Source: Ascoidea rubescens DSM 1968 (taxonomy: Eukaryota; Ascomycota; Saccharomycetes; Ascoideales; Ascoideaceae). Taken from it: 64,000 bases of DNA. This document shows, in pieces, positions 49,796-60,900 of the stretch (its first letter is position 1; every line of letters starts with the position of its first letter). The translations under genes and the position numbers were made by a program. The stretch lies in the NCBI RefSeq assembly GCF_001661345.1, contig NW_017962914.1:1080439-1144438 (forward strand), read 5' to 3'. Below the pieces are notes generated by a model. The model searched no databases. It was not told where the DNA came from and saw nothing but the letters and a program-made list of their open reading frames with translations.

Positions 49796-52195
49796 TTACC
49801 TAAGTATACTCTCAACAGATTCCCTCAACTCCTCTCTGGTGCAAAAGTCAACTCTATTGCTCATCCAATCACTGTCCCAAACATCATTTATCGATGCTCT
49901 GGTGTTTGGATCTACATTCAACATTTTAAGAACGACACTCTTACTATCAAAACTTAACCTTTCAACAAAATTAAGGACCTTTTCAGTTTCTTTCGTATTA
50001 TTAACTTTAACCAAATTTTTGATCCAAGAATTCTGTTTGTCAGTGTTATTAATTCTAATTTTATTGTTGAGATCGTTGTTGATGTAAAGATCCCTAAAGC
50101 ATTTAAAAGAAGGACAGGATTTTTTGTCAGCAATTTCCCAAGGTTTGGAAATGTTCGAGGATAATAATATATAAGATATTGCTAATGACCAAACATCGAG
50201 TTTATAGTAGTTTTTAATTTTGGTGATATTTGAAACAGTGTTGCCATTACTGCTACTGTTGCTACTGTTGTTATTATTATTATTTGAATTTATATTATAG
50301 TTGTCACAAAGTTCAGGAGCTCTATATGATTTTGTTCCAATTCTAATATTTTGATTACATTCGTTGTTAAAGATACTGCTTTCTTCGTCCAATTCATGTA
50401 AATCAATAGACATTCCAAAATCGGTTAATTTTAAAACACAATTTTCATCAATCAAAAAGTTATCTAATTTTATATCTCTATGAACGATATTTTTTGAATG
50501 AATAAATTTAACAGCTTGAAGACATTCCTTAAACATATAATCTTTGACTTTTGAGGAGAGAAATAGTTTTTTGTTAACTGATTTGGCTATCAAAGTGAAA
50601 AAATCCCCATTGGAATAAAAAGGCATTACAATAGACCAATAATAAGGGCTATTATCATTTTTATCGTCACTGGCACTTTCAGTATCAAAATCTTTGCACA
50701 TATTTATAACTTGAATTACGTTTCTATTTTTTGATTTTAAAGTTAGGAAAAATTCATGTTTGGATAGTTTATCATAAAATGTGTTTATTGAGGTGAGTGA
50801 GTTTGAATTTAGATTTGAAGTTGGTTCTTCAATCAAAGAAGGATCGATTTGTTCGGGTCTTTTTAGGACTTTGACTATTATTACTTTTGAGGAATCACAT
50901 TTGAGCTTTGATTTTTTGATTATACCACCAAAACCATCGTAAATCAATTTTTCATCGTTTTTTGAAGCAACTTCGGTAATTGGTTTACCAAAATCGTCAG
51001 AATTAAAGGTTGGATAATTAAAGATTGGAGATACGGAATTGTTCGTGATGATCGAGTTTAGAGTTTTAACAGAATTTATGGATAATCTTTTTTGATTTTG
51101 AATTTGAGGAGGGTTCTGGTTTGAGAATTGAAATTGGTTGTTTGAAGTGATAAAAGGAGAAAATTTATTGAAATCTTGGGAATTTAGGGATGTAAGACGT
51201 AATTTTGAGTTTGAGTTGTGATGTGAAAGAGAGGAAGAATTTGAAAATGAGTTTGGATTGGAGGATGAACTTTGGATTGAAGTTGAATTTGAATTTGAAG
51301 TTGAATTTGAGTTTGAGTTTGAATTTGAATTTAGGGAGTTATAAGAACTGAAAGATAATGAATTAAAGGAGGTTGAATTAAGAGAGTGATGAGAAAAGGA
51401 GTTTGTATGAGATTTTCTCATCATAGTTGATCCGATGATAAAATTAGTGTTATTGTTATTTGTGGTATTTGTAATGTTGATATTATTGGAAATGTTGTTA
51501 GCTAATGAGTATGCAGGAAATGAACTATTATAAGACGAAGAGTTTGAGTGAACATGATTTGAAGCAAAGGAATCTACTTTTGGTAAAGGTTTAATTTTAT
51601 AGGGAGATAAGTTTGAATTGATGCTTGAGTTTGTGTTGATTTTTTTTAATTTTGATCCCGAATTATCAATTGAATTTGAATATGATAATGAGTTGTGAGA
51701 GTGGTTAGAGGTCTTTGATTTTTTTGATAATTGAGAGGTATGTGATATATTTGATATTTGGGATATTTGGGATATTTGGGATATTTGGGATACTTGAGAT
51801 ACTTGAGATACTTGAGATATTTGAGGTTTGATAGAAGAGATTGAATTTCTATTGGTTAATGTGGTATTCGGAATTTTTTTATTGGTATCAAGGTTATTTA
51901 TAAATTTATTGTTTTTAATTATATTGTTGATTATGGTATTGTTGTCTTTAGTATCATTGATTTCTTTTTTATCTTTATTTTCTTTTTTGTCCTTTTTATC
52001 TTTTTTTATCTTTTTGTCTTTGGTATTACTTTCATCGTCATGGATTTTTTTAGTTGATAAGTTTTTCGAAGATAATGAGGAAGGATCAATTAGTTTTAAT
52101 GGTTTTGAAGGTTTTGGATCAGAATTAGATGATATCGAAGAGGCTTTGCTTTTTGATTTGGACCTATTGTGGAATTTTTTAATCAAACTAACCAT
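49796..52195 (-). CDS. serine/threonine kinase, fungal HAL5/NPR1-type
   Basis: 799 residues. About 450 N-terminal residues are Ser/Asn/Lys-rich, with KDKKDKKENKDKK near 65-80, a run of SQI/SQV triplets (about 125-150) and a basic start (MVSLIKKFHNRSKSKSK). The kinase domain is in the C-half: IVKVLKR with the probable ATP-contact Lys, IVHRDIKLDNFLID (about 569-582), LTDFGMSIDL, a GTKSYRAPEL activation segment end, and YKLDVWSLAISYILL. The long activation region and overall layout fit the fungal Hal5/Sat4/Npr1 group that controls nutrient permeases and Trk potassium transport. The glycine loop is not recognisable (YDGFGGIIKKSKL is the best fit), so which member it is, and how active, stays open. 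Two neighbours encode or regulate transport, but that may be chance. Confidence 0.82.
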   Translation of the reverse strand: MVSLIKKFHNRSKSKSKASSISSNSDPKPSKPLKLIDPSSLSSKNLSTKKIHDDESNTKDKKIKKDKKDKKENKDKKEINDTKDNNTIINNIIKNNKFINNLDTNKKIPNTTLTNRNSISSIKPQISQVSQVSQVSQISQISQISQISNISHTSQLSKKSKTSNHSHNSLSYSNSIDNSGSKLKKINTNSSINSNLSPYKIKPLPKVDSFASNHVHSNSSSYNSSFPAYSLANNISNNINITNTTNNNNTNFIIGSTMMRKSHTNSFSHHSLNSTSFNSLSFSSYNSLNSNSNSNSNSTSNSNSTSIQSSSSNPNSFSNSSSLSHHNSNSKLRLTSLNSQDFNKFSPFITSNNQFQFSNQNPPQIQNQKRLSINSVKTLNSIITNNSVSPIFNYPTFNSDDFGKPITEVASKNDEKLIYDGFGGIIKKSKLKCDSSKVIIVKVLKRPEQIDPSLIEEPTSNLNSNSLTSINTFYDKLSKHEFFLTLKSKNRNVIQVINMCKDFDTESASDDKNDNSPYYWSIVMPFYSNGDFFTLIAKSVNKKLFLSSKVKDYMFKECLQAVKFIHSKNIVHRDIKLDNFLIDENCVLKLTDFGMSIDLHELDEESSIFNNECNQNIRIGTKSYRAPELCDNYNINSNNNNNNSSNSSSNGNTVSNITKIKNYYKLDVWSLAISYILLSSNISKPWEIADKKSCPSFKCFRDLYINNDLNNKIRINNTDKQNSWIKNLVKVNNTKETEKVLNFVERLSFDSKSVVLKMLNVDPNTRASINDVWDSDWMSNRVDFCTREELRESVESILR

Positions 52196-53259
52196 TATGA
52201 TTGGGGATACTGTTTTTTTTTGCTGAAGGAATAGAGCGACAAATTTGGTATGAAATTTAAATTAAAGGGATTATAACAGTTTTTAGATATAATCAATAAA
52301 AAACAAAAAAAAAACACCAAGAAAAAAATACACAAAAGAATACAGAGGAAAATAAAAGAATCAGAAGAAACTAAAAAAGACAGAGAAAAATGGTATAATA
52401 GAAAAACAGTGGAAATTAAAGTTTAATTCCAGTTGAATTAATAATAGAAAGAAGTCTTGGAAAAATGTTTATGTTGGTATGATTAAAAGTTATAATAAAT
52501 CCCAATTTGTTGCTTATTTTATTGGATATTGGGTAGAAAAATATGATAGGGTGGTATTTAAAGAGATAATATATGTTTTTTGTTTTACTGTTTTACTGTT
52601 GTAATGGTGAATATTTTAGACTACACAGGATTTTCTTGATATATGGTGGACTTCTTGTTTTTTGTGCTTTCCTCTTCTTTTGGTGAGGAAGTCTTGACTG
52701 GATTAAAAGTTTAAAAAAACCCAGCTAAAAGACATATAAAGACCCACAGACAAAAGAAAAAAAACAAGACTCGCAGCCTGAGCCCAGCAACAAAAAAGAT
52801 CAGCTCAATTGCTTCGAGCAAAGCAGAAGCAGAACGCAGTGTGGGATTGGGCTGCTGTCGAGCAATTGTTGGCCATTCAGCGAGCGAGCAAAGCATCTCA
52901 AGCAAAGGATCGCGAGCAAGACACCTGTCGAGCCTCCAAAAGCTATCGATAAAGCACTCTTTCACCATCTCTCCAATCTCTCCCTATCGCTCCATCTTTT
53001 GTACCAATGGAGTTTCCTCCCAGGCTTTCCGTCCACAGATAACGTCCTGCAGCAGCGGGCGTCTGAGAGTGCATCTGCCGGCATGCATCGGCTTTTGGCG
53101 CGACAGCGCTGTGGCCACGGGTCGAGAAGCGGACGGAATGCGGGCGCCCGATCGGGAAACAACAAACGCGGTGCTTGCGAATCAGGTCAATGTATTGCAA
53201 CTGTGGCGCGGAGACTAGAGCAGCTGTGGCGCTGTGGCGAGACTGCGGCTGCGACGGAG
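52196..53259. promoter_or_regulatory. GC-rich promoter region of the kinase gene
   Basis: First 500 bases AT-rich, then from about 52750 increasingly GC-rich up to the stop of the convergent-side gene at 53260. The many frames here on both strands have no family resemblance. The island continues into the last 180 coding bases of the next gene. Confidence 0.45.
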
Positions 53260-55437
53260 CTAAAACCGGCGGTTCTCCATCAACGTGTCGACGGAGATGC
53301 AGAGACAGCTTCGGCTGATTCTGCGTCTGCCGTCTCTGAAGTCGATTCCAATAGGGCTTTTGCCCCAGCCCAAGGGACTGGGCCCCCAGGTGGGAACAAA
53401 GCAAAGCGAGTTCAATGGACACTTTTGCTCGCACTGGTAGTACGCTGACCAGTTCAAGAGGCTCAACAAGCTGTTCATGCCTTTCCGGCTCGAAAGTATG
53501 TTTTCATTGAACTTCTGCAATCTTTCTGGATTTCCAGGGTCTTCTGAGACGTAGCTGCTCCATAACATCTCTTTAGAAAGTTCAAAGCTGGAAAACACCT
53601 CACTGATTATCAACTTGCTGATCTCACTGATCGATGACCAGATCAATAGGTCTGATTCAGATTGAATGGTTTGGTAGGGATGCGAGTAATCAAACACTGC
53701 ATCTCTCAATGCAGTTGCTCTTCTTGTCTCTAGGCCCTTTATATTTGAATCAATGTATCTTCGGTAAAAGTTAAAAGTGTATTTCGACACATTTCTTGCA
53801 AAAATATCCATTTCTTCTTTAATTATTTTCAATTTATTTTCATTTTCATTTTCATTTCCATTATTACTATTAATATCAATCCCAGATGTCTTCTCATAAT
53901 AATTCTCATATGTTTGATTCAATATTCCTAAAATGGGATAAAATTTCTCAATAATTAAACCGGTAACTGTTTGCCAATTGGTTCCATCTAAATAATTAAT
54001 TAAATTTTGATTTCTCTTTAAAATTGTACTCAACTCATTCACCATATCATTTCTCTCTTTTTCTTCAAGATCATTCAATCTTCTAACATACTCATCGGGG
54101 TTTAAATACCCTCTATTAATACCAGTTACAAACCCTCTAAAATCAATCATCACTCTAACATCTCCATTGTAATGGATTGAACCTGCTTTATAATGTTCAT
54201 ATCCTGCCATTGTAATCAATTCCTGGTATATCTCATCGCGAGTATCATTCAACTTGACACCATCAAATAATTCGTTTCTTTTTCCAACTTCAAACTCTTT
54301 TTTTTCTTTTTCTTTTTCTTCTTCTCCCCTTCTCTCTTCTTCGTCTATTGGAAAATCTAATAGCTCTTTTGGTTCAATGAATTTGGTCTGCGATATTAGC
54401 TCAATCTTGTCGCTTTTAAAATTACAAACAATCATCTCAAAGCCAATTTCTAATCGAATTATACCATCTAACCCATTAAACTCTTTTTCTCCCCATTCAC
54501 AAATTCTCTCTGCCATCTCTCGTTCTTTCCATCCCGATGTATTGGTAGGCAATTTAGATAGTAAAACTTGACTGTCCATTTCACCTGTTGTGGTCTTTGC
54601 TGCACTTGCTCCATCAAGAATCAAAACTTTATTTAATGCTTTCTTGGTAATAAACGTGTATAATACAGTTCCATTGAATTCTTCATCATGATCTCCATAG
54701 CCTGGTCCTTTGGGTCCACCAGGCCCATGTGGTCCATGTGGTCTATTTGGTCCATTGGGAGGCCCTCCTGGTGGTCCCTCTGGTGGTCCACCTGTATGTT
54801 CATTATAAGGTCCATTTGGACTGTGATAATCATTGGGTCTGTTTGGTCCTCCTGGTGGTCCTCCTGGTGGTCCTCCTGGTGGTCCATATGTAGAATTTCC
54901 CCTATTTCTATGAGGCCCATTAAAATGACTGCCGAAATTATAGCTGAATTCATAGTCAAAAGCTATCCATTCTGGATTCGTTGGAAATCCCCTTCCTGAG
55001 TGATATAAAAATGTTCCCTTTGGAATAAATCCCGTAAATATTGAAACTCCATTGGGAAATATATCACTGTCCTTTTGTTTTAAAACACCATTAACCGAAT
55101 TGAAAATTGCAGACGCATTTTCTCTTTCAATTGGTTTTAATAATTCACCATAATTATGATAATTAACATCTAAATATCGGTTAAAATCAAATTTCAAATT
55201 TCGGCTATAAGAATAATCATTGAAAAACCTAGCTTTTCCAAATAAATTTAAATAACCATCTCCTGTAAACTGGACCTTTGATAGTAAATCAAAATTTAAT
55301 AAGAAAATTAAAAAAATTAACCCATTAAGTAATATACCAACTATGAATGCAACATAAACTATTTTTTGATATTTCGTTTTGTTGGAAATATCATTTGGAA
55401 AATATGTATTTAAGCTCTTATACTTGAACATATCCAA
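53260..55437 (-). CDS. uncharacterised fungal membrane protein with Gly-Pro-Pro repeats
   Basis: 725 residues. One N-terminal membrane span (KIVYVAFIVGILLNGLIFLI, about 25-48) with a short cytosolic head. The following region NGVSIFTGFIPKGTFLYHSG and NPEWIAFDYEFSYNFG (about 125-170) and the C-terminal block YYQCEQKCPLNSLCFVPTWG then PSPLGWG look like a conserved fungal extracellular or lumenal family whose function is unknown. Between them is a GPPGGPPGGPPGGPNRP-type repeat (about 185-245), collagen-like in composition, then an acidic patch EEERRGEEEKEKEKKEFE. Paired Cys residues near the end fit an oxidising compartment. The last 60 codons are GC-rich, unlike the rest. The family is recalled from pattern, so the call is descriptive only. 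Confidence 0.65.
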   Translation of the reverse strand: MDMFKYKSLNTYFPNDISNKTKYQKIVYVAFIVGILLNGLIFLIFLLNFDLLSKVQFTGDGYLNLFGKARFFNDYSYSRNLKFDFNRYLDVNYHNYGELLKPIERENASAIFNSVNGVLKQKDSDIFPNGVSIFTGFIPKGTFLYHSGRGFPTNPEWIAFDYEFSYNFGSHFNGPHRNRGNSTYGPPGGPPGGPPGGPNRPNDYHSPNGPYNEHTGGPPEGPPGGPPNGPNRPHGPHGPGGPKGPGYGDHDEEFNGTVLYTFITKKALNKVLILDGASAAKTTTGEMDSQVLLSKLPTNTSGWKEREMAERICEWGEKEFNGLDGIIRLEIGFEMIVCNFKSDKIELISQTKFIEPKELLDFPIDEEERRGEEEKEKEKKEFEVGKRNELFDGVKLNDTRDEIYQELITMAGYEHYKAGSIHYNGDVRVMIDFRGFVTGINRGYLNPDEYVRRLNDLEEKERNDMVNELSTILKRNQNLINYLDGTNWQTVTGLIIEKFYPILGILNQTYENYYEKTSGIDINSNNGNENENENKLKIIKEEMDIFARNVSKYTFNFYRRYIDSNIKGLETRRATALRDAVFDYSHPYQTIQSESDLLIWSSISEISKLIISEVFSSFELSKEMLWSSYVSEDPGNPERLQKFNENILSSRKGMNSLLSLLNWSAYYQCEQKCPLNSLCFVPTWGPSPLGWGKSPIGIDFRDGRRRISRSCLCISVDTLMENRRF

Positions 55438-56820
55438 GTATTTTGAATAAGTAATAGAAAATAAAATTTATTCTGGTTTTCTATTTCTATTATTTGTATT
55501 TGTATTATGAATAAACAAAAAAAAAAATAACAACAACGATAAACAGTTGCGAAAATAAATAGATATTTATATTGTTTTAACAGTCTCTCATTTAAGATCC
55601 CAAGAGATCCACCATGTAAATGGGGGCTTAAGATTAAGCCTTCAAGATTTTAAAAGCCGAATGGCCGAAATAATAACTTTTCCCAAACATCAGCGGCATT
55701 TCAAAAATATTTATCGGAGATATTGGGCAGCGGTATTATGTATTGACTGTTATTCAAGAAGAAATAAGGTGTTTGCAGTTGAAAAGATATGGTCAAGATC
55801 AAAAAAAAAAGCATTTAAGGAGTCACAACAAGCATTGAATTGTGACCTAGAGCTAAAATATTTGGTCTGCAACTGTACTTTGAAAGCAGTTGTTAAAAAT
55901 TCTTAGGTGTTAAAAATTACACGGATTTGTAGGATTTGAGTTATCTATTATCTATATTTCTATTTACTAAGGTACTGCATGTGGTTTAGGGGACACCAGT
56001 GCTGGCGTTGAGAAGCTGACATAGATATAGGCTCTTTGATAAACAATTTTAAGCTTTTTGATATTTATTTTAAATTTTATTAACAATAATTAATAATAAT
56101 TGATTTGAATTGATAAGTGATTAAAATTGAAGAATTCGAAAATAGAATCAATATCTTCTAATTTATTGAGGATTAGACTGTGAGCTACAGGATTATCAAT
56201 CAATGTAAATGTGAATGGAAATGGAATGATTAAACTCGGAATTTATTACTAAAGTTCAGCAATCATAATATGATTAGGCAAACAAGAGCTGATTCCAGCT
56301 CTTTATCTTTAATTTTATCTTTAATTTCATTTTATCGTTTTAATTTAATTTAATTCAATTTAATTTAATCTTATTTAATCTTATTTAATCTTATTTTTTT
56401 ATTATTAAAAGCAGATCGGTTAATAACTCGGGTTCAAACAGATCCATTGAAAAAGATTCAAAGCTGAAAAGAAAGCGAATTTAAACTTTCAAAACGTTTT
56501 ACTACAAAGAGAGATAAGAGAAGTGATGAATACTAATTGAAGAAAATTTGTAATTTTATTTTATTTTATTATTAAAATAATCCTATTTAATCTTTTTTTA
56601 ATAAATATAACTAAACATGTAAACAAAAACAAAGAAAAAATAAAGAAAAAATAAAAATCATAAAGCATAATCATGATAAATAAAAACAGAAGAGAAAAGA
56701 AGAAAAAAACTTTTCTTAAACAATTTTTTTTTAAGTGTGTGTGTGTGTGAATATAATCATAAAATAATCATCAAAATTACTATTAATCAATTGTCATTAA
56801 AAACTTTTTTATGAATTGAT
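55438..56820. other. 1.4 kb intergenic, nothing firm
   Basis: AT-rich. An ATG frame at 55661-55906 (81 residues, MAEIITFPKHQRHFKNIYRR) with six cysteines is possible but has no recognisable family and no clear promoter, so it is not called. ATTTAATTTA/CTTATTTAAT repeats occupy about 56335-56400, and a GT run lies at 56736-56750. Confidence 0.4.
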
Positions 56821-57960
56821 TTATTTAGAACAGTCTAAGACATATCTACCAGCAATTTTACCTTGCTCCATTAATTCATAGACCTTTTCTAGGTCAGCTA
56901 ATGGAACAACTTTGATTGGAGAGGAAACTAAACCTCTGACAAAGTAATCAACGGCTTCTCTGGTGTCAGCTCTATTACCAACATAAGAACCTTTGATTTG
57001 GATAGATTTGATGACATGAGTAAAGACCTCAGAGTGACAAACGGCGCCAGCAGGTAAACCAACAAGAACGACAGTACCACAAGGTCTGACGAATTCACAA
57101 GATTGAGAGATGGCCTTGTCAGAAACTGAGACATTAATGACACCATGTGGTCCACCTTTGGTGACTTCTTGGATTTCAGCAACAATGTCTTTTGATTTGG
57201 CAAAATCAACAAAGGCTTCACCACCAATTGATTTGACTAAAGCAGCCTTTTCATCACCGGTATCAATACCCAAGACTCTGTAGCCCATGGCAACAGCGTA
57301 TTGGACAGCTAAAGTACCTAAACCACCACCGGCACCAGAGATGGCGATCCAGCTACCTTGTGGGAGAGCAGCAGTTTTGATTGCCTTGTAGACAGTGACA
57401 CCAGCACATAAGATTGGAGCAACTTGAGACAAGTCAGCTTCTTTTGGAATCTTAGCAGCTTGAACAGCATCGGCGGTAGCGTATTGTTGGAAAGAACCAT
57501 CGTGGGTATAACCAGATAAATCAGCGTGAGGACAGTTTGGTTCAAAACCCTTTTCACAGTATTCGCAGGACATACAGGAACCGTTGAGCCATTTGATACC
57601 AGCGTAGTCACCAATTTCAAAATTCTTCACTTCAGAACCTTTAGCGACAACAACACCAGCACCTTCGTGACCACCGACTAAAGGCAATTTGGTGGCCAAC
57701 GGCCAATCACCCTTCCAGGCGTGTAAATCAGTGTGACAAACACCAGAGTATTTGACGTTAACTAAAATTTCATTTGGTTTTGGGGTTGGAACAGGGATAT
57801 CCTTGTATAATAATGGACCGCCATTTGTTTCAAAGACAACGGCTTTCTGGGTCTTTGGGATAGCAAAGGCTCTGAGGGTGGTAGAAGAGAAACCTCTAGC
57901 ATAAGCTGGGGTTAATCTAGTGGTTCTGGTTAAGTTTGAGATAAATGACTGTCTGAACAT
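56821..57960 (-). CDS. ADH3: alcohol dehydrogenase, zinc type, mitochondrial
   Basis: 379 residues. The first 27 residues ([20 protein letters not shown] onward) form an Arg/Ser/Thr-rich amphipathic presequence, so matrix targeting is likely as for S. cerevisiae Adh3. Catalytic zinc ligands: Cys in [11 protein letters not shown], His-Glu in [10 protein letters not shown], and the later Cys in [13 protein letters not shown]. Structural zinc: [15 protein letters not shown]. The NAD fold is [16 protein letters not shown] with the Asp of [10 protein letters not shown]. It interconverts ethanol and acetaldehyde with NAD and takes part in the ethanol-acetaldehyde redox shuttle. I read all codons and found no CTG leucine codon. 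TATAAATA lies about 195 bases upstream. Confidence 0.95.
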   Translation of the reverse strand: MFRQSFISNLTRTTRLTPAYARGFSSTTLRAFAIPKTQKAVVFETNGGPLLYKDIPVPTPKPNEILVNVKYSGVCHTDLHAWKGDWPLATKLPLVGGHEGAGVVVAKGSEVKNFEIGDYAGIKWLNGSCMSCEYCEKGFEPNCPHADLSGYTHDGSFQQYATADAVQAAKIPKEADLSQVAPILCAGVTVYKAIKTAALPQGSWIAISGAGGGLGTLAVQYAVAMGYRVLGIDTGDEKAALVKSIGGEAFVDFAKSKDIVAEIQEVTKGGPHGVINVSVSDKAISQSCEFVRPCGTVVLVGLPAGAVCHSEVFTHVIKSIQIKGSYVGNRADTREAVDYFVRGLVSSPIKVVPLADLEKVYELMEQGKIAGRYVLDCSK

Positions 57961-60900
57961 TTTTGAATATTTGAGAAGAATAGAGAGACTAGAAGATATG
58001 TAACGAATTAAAACCCAATTTATTGAGTGATAGTAATTGAATGAATACTAGGATTACAATGAACCTATAGAAAAGCCTTTGTTGATTATGTAGAAAGAGA
58101 AAAAACAAGATGATAAATTGAATTGAAGAAAAAAAATGAAGAGATTGGCAAATATTTATATTAATTTTGCACACGTAAGAATTGGAGCTGAGTTGTGAGG
58201 ATCAATATCCCTAAAGTGAAAATTAGGTGTGGTTTGTATTAAGAAAAATGTAGTAAACAGATATTTTGGCTAGGAATATCCAGATTCTGAAAAAGAGGTG
58301 TGTTGGATAGATAAAGCCGTACCCCGCATAAATGAAAGATATAATAGAATCGATCTCCAGTTTAACGATTTTCAAAGTCTGGACGATGAAAAGAAAAACT
58401 GTGTGAAGTGGTTTATGAACCTATTGGGATCGCCAGAAGCAGAAAAATGAGGCACGTAAAAAGATAATAGAGTATGGACAACCAATTGGTGGAATTGATA
58501 CAGTGGAATCATGAGCACTATTGGCAGAATCAACAATACAGAGAAAACAGATCAAAGCAAGAGGCAGAGGAAGTGCCAGTTTTTTCGCAAATTGGAGACA
58601 AACCAACCAAAAGTTGACCTCCGGAGGGAAAGTGGCAGTCCGAAGAACATCGCCAAAGAGTCCGCTGCATAACAGGGGAAAAAGTCCGACGGAGTCCTGG
58701 TGCGGGAGACTGATTAGAGTTTGCTATGTTTTGCACAGCCAAAACGCCATGCTGTGATTGGCCAGTCGGCGCTTGCACAGCTCTAAGTCCAGACACAGAC
58801 AATTTCTAACCCCATAAATATACTGGAGCGCAATTGCAGCAATGCAAACGAAGAGAGAGAGCAAGGCTGTGGGTCTGCTGCTGAAAAAAACACAAGCAGC
58901 ACTGTAGGGAGCGTATCGTTGGAGAAGCACAAAAAAAGTATGCAATTGGAGAAGTGTAGACAGCAGAGCACGCAGCACCCAGAACCAGACCGAGAGAGCA
59001 GTGGAAGATGCTGGAGATTGAGTGCCAATAAGAGGGTTGTTGGGGAGCGTGCAAATGGTAGGAAATTCCATATTCTCCAACTCCGAGCACAAACTAAAAA
59101 CATTGCGCGCACCTCCAACTGGACAAACAGCACAGAAGCGCCAGAAAATCAACACAGGTTGGGGTTTTTTAATGCTCAGTGAGGGGATAGCCTGCTCCCA
59201 TTGGACAGGTCCTGAACTGTCCCCTCTGGCAACGGAATCACTTGGTCCATTCCGTTCTATTGTGATGTCAGTGAGAGTTTCGGACTTTTCACTAGCTCTC
59301 TCTGACTTGAAAACAATCATCAGACAGAAAGTGGGCAAATCAGTGGAGGAAGCTCAAAATGTTGGAAAGGGAAAATAGCTGTGGATGCTGGATGTGCTGG
59401 AGCTGCTCTTCTTTTAGCAGAGAAAACAATTCCATCCAACTCTTCCTGTTATCCTTTGCTTTAAAAAGCTTATTAGTAACTTCTCTTATCCTCACTCGAG
59501 TTTTCAATAAACGTCAAGTGACAACTCATCGCCGGTCTGCGTGAAAGATATAAAGCAGGCAGGTTCTGTTTCTATTTGATCTCATTTCAAAAAGTATTCA
59601 CGACATCGTGTCTTTCAAAAATTTTGCCCTCTTTTTTCACTATTTGAAAGATATCACAATCGCTACCATGCTCATAATTGCGTTCACAAGGAGGTAGAAA
59701 ACTGGTACAGAGAATAATTATTAATTTCCGGTTTAAGTACAATCAATTTCATTCTTACAATTTCATTCAGGCACTTTTCCGATTCTTTCAATTTCGTGCT
59801 CAGTGTCCTTTTTTCATATTAACCGAGCACTAATCGACTTCACTATCTTGATATTATAGCAATGACATGACTCGATGCTTTTATTCTTTTGATTTTCTTT
59901 CTGTATCTTCATATCTTCAATTCGAAATCAAAAGCAATCCCTTTCACTAAAAGCATTGACGTTTTCAGATCATCTCTCATCTCATGTCCGCTTTCTGTTT
60001 TTTTTTCTTTTATTTTTGTCCTCTTCCCACTGCTGCGTTTCCTGCAGTTGTTTGCAACATAATGCATATACACGCGCAGAGTTTTCAACATGGCTTCTTC
60101 CCAATTGGGTTTCCTTATTGGGTTCTTTTACCTGTTATCAGAACAATCTGAGTAATTTCAATAACCAAGATGATCTAGCCTATTTCCATCATTGCAACCA
60201 CCTTTGCTATCATTGCTCTGTGGAGCCCTTATCTTCCACACTTTTCTGACTCTCACTTGTTGTGTTGCTTGATATTTCTTTTTGCTGTGCTGTTTTCCAA
60301 TTTCATGACACGATACACGATCGGTTCAGCTCAAATTTCAATTTTAATTTCACTTCTACTTTCACTGTCACCAACTACCAATCTTTATCACCCACATTTA
60401 CTTAAGACATTCGTATATCTAAATATACCTTATTCTAAAACACTTTCATCCACTTGTATTCCATCGCAATCCATTTGGCTTGGATTGCAGCCCTTTCCTA
60501 TCTCGCCTATTTTTTTTTGGCTGCTATATTTGTTCGCAGGGGGGATAAAAAAACTGTAAATACTGTTGAACGTATTTCCAACATTTCCAACATTTTGATG
60601 AGTCTAAAGTTTTAATGGTAAAAATTTGCACCAAAGCAAGAAAAAAGGACTTATAAATATTATAAAATCTTTCTCTAGCAGCAATACACATGCTTTTCTT
60701 CACCATTTCGTCAGTTTTCTGTTCAATCGCCCACTAAACACGTTTGAAAATGCTTCCAATCGGCGAGTTGATCTTTTGTGAATCCCACCACCTTAACGAT
60801 GATTGAAGGATTTGGTCTGATATGATCACATTGATTTATTGTTTAATTTTATTGTTTTACTATTTCACTATTTCTTTATTTCTTTACGCTACTATTCGTT

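Noticed and set aside
52841-53448. Frames of 125-163 codons over the kinase promoter
   Set aside because: Same GC-rich effect; the only conserved coding signal there is the C-terminus of the gene on the minus strand at 53260-53440.
55661-55906. 81-residue Cys-containing frame
   Set aside because: Has an ATG but no family, no clear promoter element and unremarkable codon pattern; kept as a remark only.
58724-59338. 204-codon minus-strand frame in the ADH3-PTP1 gap
   Set aside because: Overlaps other long frames on both strands in a GC-rich island, has no domain, odd Cys/Leu/Ser composition and no family rhythm.
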